64,000 bases of DNA from Candidatus Bathyarchaeia archaeon. GTDB lineage: Archaea; Thermoproteota; Bathyarchaeia; 40CM-2-53-6. Positions 33,801-43,700 of this stretch are shown one piece after another. A program made the position numbers and the translations under genes. The notes below the pieces were generated by a model. That model ran no database searches and was not told where the DNA came from. It saw nothing but the letters and a program-made list of their open reading frames with translations. Position 1 is the stretch's first letter, and every line of letters begins with the position of its first letter. The stretch is from the NCBI GenBank assembly GCA_035935655.1, contig DASYWW010000037.1, positions 237,898 through 301,897 of the forward strand, in the 5' to 3' direction.

Positions 33801-34204
33801 AACGCATTTATGGTATTATTGCCGTTAGTGTAGAGGACGTTCATGATGACCCCGCCACCCAAGCCTGCTGCAGCAGTTTCGGGACTATCAGAAACCAGAG
33901 GGTCCATGGTAAAAGCCGGGTCACCGTCAAAATCGCCGGTCCACTGACAGGTTGAGTCAATGACTCCGTCCGAGTCTTTCGTCGATATCGGAGTAGGGAA
34001 AGGATTCGGAGCGTCAGCGGAGTTCCCCAGAGCACAATCTATTCCAAGAACCGGAGGTCCCGGAAGAGCCTTAACCGTGTGAGCACTCGGGAGATAATTC
34101 CCACTTAGAAGGCTCGATGCGGCCGAGCTAGCCGTAAGCGTTGCCAGAACGAGCAAAACAGCCACAAAGATAGATTTCAAACTACCACGGATTCTCATAG
34201 ACAA
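27899..34204 (-). CDS. Large cohesin protein with about 15 PKD-like repeats, 2101 aa
   Basis: Signal peptide about 10-30, then the conserved GIDCALGNSADAPNPFPTPI block and a cohesin-like domain (about 100-245, INAFDVTLQYNPAVLNFVQFD, RVNGVVRLAQAI, FFRMRFDVVGAG). A long stalk of about 15 PKD-like beta-sandwich repeats follows, alternating a classical PKD type (FSWDFGDG) with a variant lacking FGDG (TFAWTATGGSPASG). The end has a calcium- or sugar-binding-like beta domain with DIDDCDNG (about 1760-1930) and one more PKD. No C-terminal membrane helix is seen. It probably projects the cohesin far from the cell. Attachment is unknown. Confidence 0.8.
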   Translation of the reverse strand: MSMRIRGSLKSIFVAVLLVLATLTASSAASSLLSGNYLPSAHTVKALPGPPVLGIDCALGNSADAPNPFPTPISTKDSDGVIDSTCQWTGDFDGDPAFTMDPLVSDSPETAAAGLGGGVIMNVLYTNGNNTINAFDVTLQYNPAVLNFVQFDQIGLLFGGNAGCPAANPSCTLGLANTVDRVNGVVRLAQAIESVTTGGSPNTVEFFRMRFDVVGAGNSALTFTKSIVTFAVGLNTGPEAHNVQNGSFNTYANFLFPTPPPGTFDESWSFSPNPEVPFFPITFSATAASCSYCTAPFTYNWDFSSFDSSGYIAKVNATGQTVIVTAPPQAINRVTLTVTDSAAHSITAVRRLPLVGATQGPATAATGTVSTSFKSGYLGGVSAECSGATCAGTGSSGFSGSWRFCPGNIRLLTVCSNPFAAASTDPSNVPGITWNFAGVYNTVFSVTDSSGSQLGGPQTTTQAFPVNVTGTPAAYTVTVTSDKTSINAGSVVNVTAVTAYATAYPLGFMASLFTYVFHWGDGSPDTTVSGTTAAFALHTYAFGGSFVVRVTPQESAAAAPTSIKENGFSPVITVFDYGLQVTPNPITVVAGSGTTASLSATLTGGASQSVSFVVTGQPAGTTVTLAPTSCALSCTSQVNVVTTSAALAGTAAITITGTASGGLIKTTAFNLKITLAVAINCPSTGTVGVAVTCTVTTTGGTAPVGFAWTATGGNPASGTAATFTTTYSTPGPQQISVTATDSAPVPNTGTASATVTISAATPFTVTMTCPLTGTVGTAVACTATSSGGTGVVTFSWTATGGSPASGTGASFSATYSVKGAKTISVTGTDSATPTHASDTKSASVTIAALALSVTPTVPTTGTVGSAVSVSATATGGTSPYTFSWDFGDGSAVVMGATVSHTYTAKNTFVVKVTVTDANSVTASNTASITVSPLALATDFTFPATITPGAAASFTATTTGGTAPYTYAWTFGDGATGTGNPASHSYSSSGPFTVSVTATDANAKTATASHSVGQATPLTVTITCPTTGTVGTAVACNASSSGGTGTVTFAWTATGGSPASGTGSTFSTTYNVKGSHSISVTGTDSATPTPNTQTKSASVLISALALTVTPTVPATGTVGTSVSVSATASGGTSPYTFSWDFGDATAVVPGATATHTYTAKGTFTVKVTVTDMNAVTVSNTASITIAALTLATDWTISPTTVTANTPITFTATTTGGTSPYGYAWAFGDGTTGTTNPITHTYTTTGPFTVVLTVTDANTKTATATHTIGSAPPFTVTITCPTTGTVGAAVNCTVSATGGTTPYTFAWTATGGSPASGTGATFSTTYSVKGMKTISVAGTDSATPTAATDTKSASVNIAALALTVTPTVPTTGTVGTSVSVSATATGGTSPYTFTWDFGDGSATVTGASASHTYTAKNTFVVKVTVLDANVVSASNTASITVSPLALATDFTFPATITPNVAATFTATTTGGTAPYTYAWTFGDGGTGTTNPVSHTYASTGPFTVVLTVTDANAKTATATHTVGSAPVFTVTINCPATGTVGTAVACTASSSGGTGTVTFAWTATGGSPASGTGSSFSTTYNVKGTVTISVIGTDSATPTPNIQSKSASVIIAALALTTDFTASPTPIVANSPVTFTATTSGGTPAYTYSWTFGDTTTGTGNPAAHTYSTTGPFTVVETVTDANGITASATHTIGSAAALAVTINCPAAGTVGTPLNCTATSTGGTGTVTFSWTATGGTPSSGIGASFTTTYSVKGTVSISVTGTDSATPIPNTQTKSASITMAAVALSADFTFSPTTPTNATLVTFTATVTGGTAPNTYTWSFGDTTTGTGNPATHTYVTPGTFIVMLTVTDMNGVSTTATHSVTVTSTVTGKAVMLTFQAFDIDDCDNGVGQLNVSVNGHMIVNLPPCIPGGKDNSAFENKFVSFGPFDITAFVVQGMNTVQFTSPPPGHFALVKNVTVTQGNTILLHVNGARFVTGDHPATFTFSNPPLVVTSYTVNPTPVIQGATVTFTATFTGGSAPFACSFTFGDGAPAVVATTSTGTCSATHSYDDNGFFMARVKITGQASTDVVRVFLPVTVLENNTNDASALLLSNGTLVASKDN

Positions 34205-34397
34205 ATAACCTCAGATATACCGAACAAACTATGACCCGTCAATGTAGTCGAAAACTGTTTTGGTTGTTTGTCGTTGATAAGGGTTCTTATGTTGATCGGG
34301 CTCTGTATACCTCAAGGAACATCTGTAGCACTTTGGTTATCCAAAGAAATCGCCTGGTTTAGTTTTGCAATCTCACTCTTCACCCGATCAATATCGA
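34205..34397. other. intergenic region with minus-strand promoter
   Basis: No gene seen. The minus strand has CCCTTATCAACG at about 34277-34288, a possible TATA box for the 2101-aa protein gene, and GGTATATC close to the start codon. Confidence 0.3.
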
Positions 34398-35813
34398 CTA
34401 GCGAAAATTCTTTCGTCGGCGAGGTTTCATTATTACAGCGAGGACTAGTACAATTACAACAAAGCCGGCCAAGCCTACGGCAAGTGTGGAGTATAGGTCT
34501 AGGCTGGCTGATGGAGACGGAGCGGAGGGCGAGGTTACTGTCACATCGCGTGATGATGTGTAGGTGTTTCCGTTATCTGTGAGTGTGAGCGTGATAGTGA
34601 AGGTTCCAGCCCTCGAGTAAGCGTGGGAGACAGAGTTGCCTGTCCCGCTCGAGCCGTCGCCAAAGTCCCAACGCAGATTGTAGGGGGACGAGCTGCACCA
34701 CACTGCAAGAGCGGAGAGTTTGACGAGGCTATTGACAATGACGGAGGGAGAGTCAAGATTGAAGGTTGCTATCAATGACGATGAAGAGAGTGGCGTTGAG
34801 TTCGGAAGTTGGGCCGAATTCACATGACCACTAGTGCCGGCGGGCGGGCCGGCGACATAGGGAGCGATCCCAGAGGTAACGTCTAGTGAGAAGTCGAGGT
34901 TGTACTGGGGATAATTCTGTAGTACCCCAATAATTGTGAGAAGGTGTCTCCCGACCAAAGTTGTCGGTGCCGTGGTTATGGTGAGACTAGAAAGAAAACT
35001 CTGGTGAGTAGCATTTAGATTACCAGTTCGCGGACTAAAAACGTAGCCAGTTCCATTGACCGCATTACTGAGCAACAGAGTTACCGTGCCATTCCCAAGA
35101 TTGTTTGTCCGTGTAACATTCACTGCGACTGTCAGACCCCTGCCTTGAGTCACAGACCCTGTCGGCGGAGATGCTTGGATCGCGAAAGGAGATCTATTGT
35201 CGAAATGAGCGTTTGTTACAGTGAACGGGATCAGGTTTCCACATCCGTTTATGAAACCGGTTATTTGCGATGATGCTTGCTGAATACTGATCGAAGTTGC
35301 GCCAATCCCTTTGATAATAAATTGGACACGGAAAAGAAGTGCGGGGAGTCCTTGCAAATTCGAAAGATCTGGTCTGTGCTTTGGTCCTAAAACTAGGACT
35401 CCAATCCGAGATGCTCCCGGTGGGGAATCGATCGCGTGACTGATCGTGACTGTGTTGTTTGCAGGCATATCAAAGATACAATTGTCGGACAGTGGACACT
35501 GAGGGCCCGTGGACCAGGTACCACCGACCTTCAGAATGCTGGAATTGTACGCTAGCCCAATATCAAAGCCCGATACTCCTCCCGAATTCTGATCTGACAC
35601 AGCAGAAAGATTCGCGGCCAAGATCGACACGTTGAAACTCTGTCCAGAAACCAGCGACGGACTCACAATATTCGACGTGGACAAGTCCTCGCTGTAGACG
35701 CTCACAGCCAAGGGAGAATTTGGAGCGACAACTGACTGTTGTGAGTTGATGAAAATGACCAGCGAAAGCAGGACGAAAACTGCAACCCGGAGTGATCTCG
35801 AGATTGCTCGCAT
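34398..35813 (-). CDS. Cohesin-PKD membrane-anchored surface protein, about 471 aa
   Basis: I place the start at the ATG 35811-35813, because MRAISRSLRVAVFVLLSLVI is a normal signal peptide and a TATA-like AATCCTTATTC lies about 45 bases upstream. The frame stays open to 35888. A cohesin-like domain covers about 40-200 (VSGFDIGLAYNSSILKVGG, PALLFRVQFIIKGIGATSI), with several Cys. An Ig-like domain follows, then a PKD domain (about 348-424, LRWDFGDGSSGTG), a membrane helix (about 440-462) and tail KPRRRKNFR. It belongs to the anchored cohesin group with the proteins at 12532 and 14135. Its cohesin is more divergent, so it may prefer another dockerin. Confidence 0.72.
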   Translation of the reverse strand: MRAISRSLRVAVFVLLSLVIFINSQQSVVAPNSPLAVSVYSEDLSTSNIVSPSLVSGQSFNVSILAANLSAVSDQNSGGVSGFDIGLAYNSSILKVGGTWSTGPQCPLSDNCIFDMPANNTVTISHAIDSPPGASRIGVLVLGPKHRPDLSNLQGLPALLFRVQFIIKGIGATSISIQQASSQITGFINGCGNLIPFTVTNAHFDNRSPFAIQASPPTGSVTQGRGLTVAVNVTRTNNLGNGTVTLLLSNAVNGTGYVFSPRTGNLNATHQSFLSSLTITTAPTTLVGRHLLTIIGVLQNYPQYNLDFSLDVTSGIAPYVAGPPAGTSGHVNSAQLPNSTPLSSSSLIATFNLDSPSVIVNSLVKLSALAVWCSSSPYNLRWDFGDGSSGTGNSVSHAYSRAGTFTITLTLTDNGNTYTSSRDVTVTSPSAPSPSASLDLYSTLAVGLAGFVVIVLVLAVIMKPRRRKNFR

Positions 35814-35961
35814 GTTTCTCTTCGATACAATAGATGAGGGGGCATCCGAAGAATAAGGATTCTCTAGGCGGAGTGCTCTCTGCGGCACTCGGACTAGGCC
35901 CAGAGCATGGGACCATTATTTCTAGGGAAGTCGCAAGCCATGGGTTATTGTGTCCTCTGTC

Positions 35962-37635
35962 TCAGGTTACCGTTCCGAACCAGAGGGCCACGATTGACGC
36001 ATCCAGAATGTCGACAATACCATCGCCGGTCAGGTCCGCATTAGGGTTCCACAAGGGGCTTCCAGGCGTCGACCCGAAGGCGTAGGCCACAGCAGCGCCG
36101 TCCAGAATATCAACTCTACCGTCCAAGGTAATGTCGCCCGGAGGACAAAGCCACAGAATACCACCGGTCATGATATTGTCGCCAGTGACAATCTGCTTCT
36201 CAGTTGCTGGTATCACAACGTTCGCGGACAATCGGTACCTGGCCGGGGGAATTCCGTTCGTGTTCCACTGAATGCTCAAAGGCAATATGTCTCCTGCGGC
36301 AAGACTGAGAAACTGGGCCGCGATCGTCCTGGAGGTGGCGTTAGTACCCTTCACGAAGAGCCAGAAGCTTTCTGGAAAAGTCCCCAAGTTTGCCACCGTA
36401 ACATTAACAGTTATCACAGCAGAGACGCTTGGCACGGCAGCTTCTCTGATCTTCATTGGGCTGGCTAAGAGAGCGGTCACGGCTACGTGGTGGAAGGGCA
36501 TAGGATTTGTTGTTGCATAATAGAGATTCCAGTACATCTGAGGGTCCCTGTTGGTCGACCAGAAGAGATAGACTCGCCCATCTCTCATCTGAGCAAAATT
36601 TGGATTCATATCCTCTGGACAGGGGCTAGTGCATCCCACATCATTCGTTAGGTTCGTTTCGCCTGCCCAGCTAGTTCCTCCGTTAACAGAATAATTGTAA
36701 AAGACATCAAACTGAAAAGAGCTTCCGCTAGTTGGGAGTTCTCGGCTCCAAGATACCCAAATCGTGGTATTGCTGTCCTGCGAGATGGCGGGATGTCCAT
36801 CGCTATTAGTTCCCGAGGTAAGCTGGAAGGGTCCGGTCCACACGTTGTTGGAGAATATCTTGTAGTAAATGTTGCCGATGCCTGTGGCGGAATCTGTTCG
36901 GGTGTATATCATCCAAACACTCCCGTCGTTCATCTGGTACGCGGACGGTTGAGTGTTCTGAATCGAGGATGCATCTGTGGTAAGAGGGGTCTCTGTCGAC
37001 CACGATCCTCCCTTGCCAACTTTGTAGAAGATGTTGGAAGTTGTAGGGTTGAGGGCCCGGTCGTAGAACAACCAGAGACTACTGTCGCTTGCAGCGACCA
37101 CAGAGGATCCTAACTGGTCAAGGTTGCCAAGCGTCGCCTGTCGATCAGATGACCATCCTGGTCCAGGGGTATACTGCTTGAGAAAGATATTGTAGTTACC
37201 GGTTCTGTTTGAGGAGAATGACACGTATATGGTCCCATTTCGGAATTGACTAGCAGAGGGGGACACATTTTGGCTAAGAGGAGTCTGCGAGAGGACCTGG
37301 TTCCCAGACCAATTTGAGGCGTTGTAAACGGGAGATGGATTAGAGCTCGTTCGATAATCGATGACTGGGAGAGAGGATCTCCCGTTGAAAGCAACATATT
37401 CCCAGAAGACCCAGGCAGTTCCATCTAATCCTTGGATTACCGCAGGCTGGAAATCCCGATTTTGAGTGTTTGTAAATCTTTGGGCGTTGCTAATCGAGAT
37501 ATTGAGAATAGGGCCAGGTTGTATCTGCCCTTCGGCAGGTATGATCTGAATAGTGGACGTGATTGGTAGAATTAGGATCAGTAAGAGAAGTGCAGATAGT
37601 CTGGCGATGCCCTGCATTTCTCCCACTTTTTTCAT
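35962..37635 (-). CDS. Beta-propeller / CARDB / dockerin surface protein, 557 aa
   Basis: Signal peptide about 10-35, then a six- or seven-bladed propeller-like region (about 40-390) with repeated strands such as DGTAWVFWEYV, NGTIYVSFSSN, DSSLWLFYDR, DGSVWMIYTR, NTTIWVSWSR and DGRVYLFWST. A CARDB-like domain (about 395-490) follows. The C terminus is a complete dockerin (about 497-557) with loops DITLDGRVDILDG and DLTGDGIVDILDA. The architecture equals the second half of the 20026-23508 protein without its calcium repeats, so the two are paralogues. The function is probably ligand or substrate binding on the cell surface; no catalytic residues are assigned. Confidence 0.78.
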   Translation of the reverse strand: MKKVGEMQGIARLSALLLLILILPITSTIQIIPAEGQIQPGPILNISISNAQRFTNTQNRDFQPAVIQGLDGTAWVFWEYVAFNGRSSLPVIDYRTSSNPSPVYNASNWSGNQVLSQTPLSQNVSPSASQFRNGTIYVSFSSNRTGNYNIFLKQYTPGPGWSSDRQATLGNLDQLGSSVVAASDSSLWLFYDRALNPTTSNIFYKVGKGGSWSTETPLTTDASSIQNTQPSAYQMNDGSVWMIYTRTDSATGIGNIYYKIFSNNVWTGPFQLTSGTNSDGHPAISQDSNTTIWVSWSRELPTSGSSFQFDVFYNYSVNGGTSWAGETNLTNDVGCTSPCPEDMNPNFAQMRDGRVYLFWSTNRDPQMYWNLYYATTNPMPFHHVAVTALLASPMKIREAAVPSVSAVITVNVTVANLGTFPESFWLFVKGTNATSRTIAAQFLSLAAGDILPLSIQWNTNGIPPARYRLSANVVIPATEKQIVTGDNIMTGGILWLCPPGDITLDGRVDILDGAAVAYAFGSTPGSPLWNPNADLTGDGIVDILDASIVALWFGTVT

Positions 37636-37654
37636 ATGTTAGATAGAGTGTGTG

Positions 37655-37702
37655 CGTCCCAAGAAAAGGGGAAAGGAAAGTAGACCGTTTTTCTCGGTCT
37701 AC
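37655..37702 (-). terminator. Hairpin plus T/C-rich terminator of the 3915-aa protein gene
   Basis: GTAGACCG 37680-37687 and CGGTCTAC 37695-37702 form an 8-bp stem that includes the stop codon on the minus strand. It is followed by TTTCCTTTCCCCTTTTC. Confidence 0.6.
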
Positions 37703-40700
37703 TTGAACTTGAAGTTGCCCGCTATCGACGCGTCTGATCCGGTGACTGTGGTTGTTTGTGTGGTTCCTGCGCCGACTGGTATTGTGGCACTGTACACTGT
37801 AGATTCGATGAAACTGTAGTGCGCTCGTACTGCGGAGTTGAAGGTGAAGGTGAATGTCATCGAGCCACTTGGTGAGATTGTTCCGCTGTTGAAGAACTCC
37901 TGCACCAGTAACCCGGTCATTTGGTCGAACACGTCGAGTGTGACGTTGGCGGTCACTGTGAAGCTGGTCGGGTTGGTGACTGTCACTGTGAATGTTTGTG
38001 ATTGGCCGAACTTGACCTTGTGGTTGAATCCGACTGTAGTGCTCGGGGCCGCTTCCACGAGTACAGCGTGAGTTGCGGTTGCTGTGCTGCTGGCGCTGTC
38101 GGTGACATTGAGGTTGACTGTGAAGGTTCCTGATGCGATGTAGTTGTGGGTTGGTGTGCAGCTGGATGTGTCCTTGGCTGTTCCGTCGCCGAAGCTCCAT
38201 GAGCAGCTGTATGGCGATGTGCCGCCACTGATGACTGCCACGAATTGCGTGCTGCCGACAATCGTGTCGGTTGGCCCGAAGTCAGCTGTGAGCTGCTGCG
38301 CGACATTGGACACTGTGACTGTGTGGGTTGCGGTGGCGGTCTTCGTGTTTGTATCGGTGACGGTGAGTGTTACGGTGTAGGTGTTGGCTGTCGCGTAGGC
38401 ATGGGTTGCGGGGTTGCCCGTTCCTGTGGTTCCGTCGCCGAAGCTCCATGCGTAGGAGTATGGCGCTGTTCCGCCTGAGACGGTTGCGGTGAACGTTACT
38501 TGCTGGTTGAGGGTCGGTGAGGTTGGGCTGAATGTGAAGTCGGTTGTTAGTGCAAGTGGTGTGACTGTGATTGAGTGGCTTGCAGTTGCTGTCTTGCCGT
38601 TGGTATCAGTAACGGTTAGCGTCACCGTGAATGTGCCCTTCGTCGTGTAGGTGTGACTTGCTGGGTTGCTCGATCCGGTCATGCCGTCGCCGAAGCTCCA
38701 TGCGTAGGAGTACGGTGCAGTGCCACCGGATACTGTGGCGGAGAATGTTACTGACTGTCCCGTGGATGGTGCTGTAGGTGTAAAGGTGAAGTCTGATGTC
38801 AGTGCTAGTGGGGTTACTGTAACCGTGTGAGTTGCGGATGCGGTCTTAGTTGGGCTTGAGCTGTCGGTTCCCGTTAGCGTGACGGTGAAGGTCCCTTTCA
38901 CTGTGTAGGTGTGGGATGTTGTTGTTCCAGTGCCTGTCGATCCGTCGCCGAAGGTCCAGCTGAAGCTGACTGGCGGGGTTCCTCCAGTGGAGGTGGCGGT
39001 GAAGCTTACTGATTGGCCGACTGAGGGTGCAGTTGGGGTGAACGTGAAGTCAACCGTTAGTTGTGCTGGCTGGACTGTAATGGTCTGACTGGTTGTGAAG
39101 AGCTTGCCGTTGGTATCTGTTGTGTTCAAGGTTACAGTGAAGGTGCCTGCGGACGCGTAGATGTGGCTGGCTGGGCTACCCGCGGCCTTTGCACTGCCGT
39201 CGCCGAAGCTCCAGGAGAACGTGTAGGGACTCGTGCCGCCGGAGGCGCTGGCTGTGAATGTTACTTGTTGGCCTGCAGCTGGTGATGTTGGTGCGAAGCT
39301 GAAAGTTGCTGTCAGGGCTTGTGGTGCTACTGAGACGGCTTGGCCCGAGTTAGCTGTCTTGGCGTTCGTGTCTGTTACGGTGACGGAGACTTGGTAGGTT
39401 CCCTTCGCTGTGTAGGTGTGAGTTACTACGGGACCGTTGGCAAGGATTGTGCCGTCTCCGAAGTTCCAGCTGTGCGTGTATGGGGATGTGCCACCTGAGG
39501 TGGTTGAGGTGAATGTGACTGGGCTGCCAACTGTTGGGTTGGCGCTGACTGTGAAGCTTACAGTGAGGGTGAGTGGAGCGATTGTGATCGTTGCGGAGGC
39601 GGAGGCGCGTGCTCCGTTGGAGTCTGTCGCGTTGACCTTGACAGTGTAGGTTCCTTTGACAGTGTAGGTGTGGGTTGCGGTTGCGCCTGCAACGTTTGCT
39701 GTCCCGTCACCGAAGTTCCAGCTGAAAGTATAGGGCGCAGTGCCGCCTGAGGCGGTGGCAGAGACACTCACAGGAGAGCCAACAGTACCTGTCGTTGGAG
39801 CTGTGGGAGTGACTGTCAGTGCTTGTCCTGGGGATATCACTATCGAGCCTGAAGTCGAGGCTAATTTGCTGTTGCTGTCCGTAGCGTTGACCTTGATCGT
39901 GAACGTTCCTTTGACACTGTAGGTGTGAGTTGCGGTTGCGCCTGCAACGTTTGCTGTCCCGTCACCGAAGTTCCAGGAGAAGGTGTAGGGTGAGGTTCCG
40001 CCTGAAGCGGATGCGGAGACACTGATTGGTGTTCCAGCTGTGCCTGCTGTAGGAATGGTTGCACTGACCATCAGTGTGAGTGGGCTGATTGTTATGGTGG
40101 TGGAGCCTGACGCGACCTTGCCGTTTGTATCGGTTGCGTTGACCTTGACTGTGTAGGTTCCCTTCACAGTGTAGGTATGGGATACTGGACTGCCCGTTCC
40201 TGTTGTGCCGTCACCGAAGGTCCAGTTGAACGTGTATGGGGATGTTCCGCCTGAAGCAGTAGCTGTGAAGCTGACCGATGTTCCGACTGTACCTGTTGCG
40301 GGGCCGCTTGCGCTCACGGTGAGTGCGAGGGGTGCGATAACTACTGATGCAGATTTAGTCGCAGTGTTGTGGGTTGGACTTGCAGCGTCGGTAGCGGTTA
40401 CGCTGATCACGTACGTTCCTTTCACGTTGTATGTTGTAGTGAATGATGATCCACTGCCGGATGGTGGGTTTCCACCGGTTGCTGTCCAGGCGAAGGTAAT
40501 GGGTGGTGTTCCGCCAGATGCAGTTGCGGTGCAAGTTACGGCTGTTCCAACTGTTCCTGTCGTTGGGCAGGTAATCGTTACTTGCAAGGCGCCTCCAACT
40601 TGGTGGGTTGCGGTTGCGAGTTTGCCGTTGGTGTCGGTCACGTTCTCCACGACGGTGAACGGTCCCGCGGTCGCATAGGTGTGAGAGACTGGGTTGCTAG

Positions 40701-43700
40701 TGGCCTTCGCCGATCCGTCACCAAAACTCCACGAGTAGGAGTATGGGGTCGTTCCGCCCGAGGTTGTGGCTGTGAAGGTAACTGGAGTGCCAGGTGTTAT
40801 CGTTGATGGGCTGGACGTGAAGTCCGTCGTCAGTGTTAGTGGATTGATGGTGATGGTCGAGGATGCGGACGCGATCTTCGCGTTGGTGTCAGTGGCGTTG
40901 ACTCTTACTGTGTATGTGCCCTTGACCGTGTAGGTGTGGCTTGCAGTTGCGCCTGCTACGTTTGCTGTGCCGTCGCCAAAGTTCCAAGAGAATGTGTATG
41001 GCGCAGTTCCGCCTGAGGCGGTTGCGGAGACGCTAACTGGGGTACCGACGGTTCCGGTTGTTGGAACTGTTGGTGTGACGGTTAGGGAGAGTGGGCTTAT
41101 GGTGATGACTGCTGAGGCCGATGCAATCTTGCTGTTTGCATCAGTCGCGTTTACCCTGACTGTGTATGTGCCCTTGACAGTGTAGGTGTGGGTTGCAGTA
41201 GCTCCAGCGACCTTTGCTGTTCCGTCACCAAAGCTCCAGGAGAAGGTGCACGGTGCTGTTCCGCCGCCGCATGTTGCAGAAACGCTGACTGGTGTTCCAA
41301 CTGTCCCGCTTGTTGGGACTGTGGCAGATATGGTGAGTAGGAGTGGTGTGATAGTTATGGTCGCGGATGCCGTTGCAGTCTTAGCGTTCGCGTCAGTTGC
41401 AGTAATGGTCACGGTGTATGTGCCCTTCACTGTGTAGGTGTGAGATACTGGGCTACCTGTTCCGGTCGTGCCGTCGCCGAAGGTCCACGAGAACGTGTAC
41501 GGTGCGGTTCCACCTGTTGCGGTGGCGCTGAAGGAGTTTGCCGTTCCCACTGAGCTTGTTGTCGGGCCGGTGATTGATACTGCGAGTGCGAGTGGTGCGA
41601 CTGTGACCGCTTGCTGGGCTGATGCCGTTGCTGTGTTCGAGTCGGCTACTGAGAGGACGACTGTTCTGCTACCCTTGGTCGTGTAGGTGTGGCTGACTGG
41701 GTTGCCGGTTCCTAGTGCAGAGCCGTCGCCAAAGTTCCACGTGTATGAGTACGGAGTTGTTCCGCCGGTTACCGTTGCGGTAAAGGTTACTGGGCTACCT
41801 ACAGTAGGGTTAGCGCTGACAGTGAAGCTTGCAGTCAATGGGAGCGCGGCTATTGTTATCGATGATGAAGCTGAGGCAATCTTGGCGTTCGTGTCTGTTG
41901 CATTTACTCTTACTGTGTATGTTCCCTTGACGGTGTAAGTGTGGGACGCGCTAGCGCCGGCGACGTTTGCTGTGCCGTCTCCAAAGTTCCAGCTGAACGT
42001 GTATGGGGATGTTCCGCCGGACGCGGATGCGGAGACACTGACTGGTGTCCCGACCGTGCCTGTGCTTGGAACAGTTGCAGTGACGGCTAGGGTGAGTGGG
42101 CTGATTGCAATGCTCGACGAAGCACTCTTCGTGTTCGCCGGGGTTGCGGAGTCTGTGGCTGTTACGGTGATCGAGTATGTTCCCTTGACGTTGTAAGTCG
42201 TGCTGAACGTGGCTCCACTGCCTGTGGCTGGGCTACCGCCCGGAGCAGACCAGGTGAGAGTGATGGGTGGTGTTCCGCCTGATGCTGTCGCAGAGCAGGA
42301 TACCGCTGTTCCGACTGTGCCTGTAGCTGGGCATGTTATTGTGACTGTGAGTGTTCCTCCGACTTGGGCCGTGGTTGTGAATTTGGCGCCGTTGATGTCG
42401 GTGACGTTCTCCCTTACCGTGAAGGGTCCTGCAGTTGAATAGGTGTGAGATACTGGGTTGCCGGTGCCGGTTGTTCCGTCGCCGAAGTTCCAGGCGTATG
42501 TGTACGGGCTAGTGCCACCTGAGGTGGTGGCTGTGAAGGTGACTGGGCTGCCGGGCGTAATGGTGGTGGGGCTAGCGACGAAGCTGGAAGTGAGCGCTTG
42601 AGGACTAATCGTGATTGTTCCTGAAGTGGAAGCTATCTTCGCATTGGTGTCAGTTGCGTTCACTCTTACTGTGTAAGTTCCTTTGACCGTGTAGGTGTGA
42701 GTTGCAGTAGCTCCTGCCACGTTTGCCGTGCCGTCACCGAAATTCCAGGAGAATGTGTAAGGCGATGTCCCGCCGCTGGCAGAAGCGCTGACGCTTACTG
42801 CCGTACCCACTGTTCCAGTCGCGGGTATGGTCGCGGATACTGCGAGAGTTAGCGGACTAATTGTGATCGTTGCGGACGCGGAAGCTATTTTCGCGTTGGT
42901 GTCTGTGGCGTTAACCCTGACAGTGTACGTGCCTTTCACTGTGTACGTATGGGTTGCTGTTGCACCGGCGACCTTCGCAGTTCCATCGCCAAAGCTCCAG
43001 CTGAAGGTGTACGGCGCAGTTCCACCTGAGGCTGATGCAGAGACCGATACCGCGGTTCCGACTGTGCCTGTTGCAGGAACTGTCGCGCTAACTGCTAGAG
43101 TCAGTGGGGCAATTGTAATAGTCGACGATGCAGAAGCGATCTTGGCGTTAATGTCTGTCGCGTTGACTCTCACCGTGTATGTGCCCTTGACCGTGTAGGT
43201 GTGAGTTGCAGTTGCGCCTGCTACGTTTCCTGTGCCGTCACCGAAGTTCCAACTAAACGTATAGGGCGAGGTTCCACCGGAGGCCGTTGCTGAGACGCTC
43301 ACGGCTGTTCCAACTGTGCCGGTTGCCGGAACCGTTGGAGTGACTGCGATCGGAAGTGGGCTGATTGTGATTATTGAGGACGCTGATGCAATCTTCGCGT
43401 TAGTGTCTGTCGCGTTAACCCTGACGGTATACGTACCCTTGACAGTGTATGTGTGAGTAGCTGTTGCCCCGGCAACGTTTGCTGTGCCGTCACCGAAGTT
43501 CCAGGAGAATGTGTAAGGTGAAGTTCCACCGGATGCGGATGCGGAGACACTGACTGCTGTTCCGACGGTTCCTGTTGCGGGTACGGTCGCGGTTACGGTG
43601 AGGGTTAGAGGACTGATTACTACATTTGCGGATGCGGTCTTAGTGTTGGCCGGAGTCGCGGAGTCAGTCGCGGTTACTGTGATTGTGTCGGTTCCCTTGA

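Noticed and set aside
35814..35888. Upstream start at 35888 for the cohesin gene ending at 34398
   Set aside because: The extra 25 residues precede a normal signal peptide, and a TATA-like site falls inside that stretch, so the ATG at 35813 fits better.
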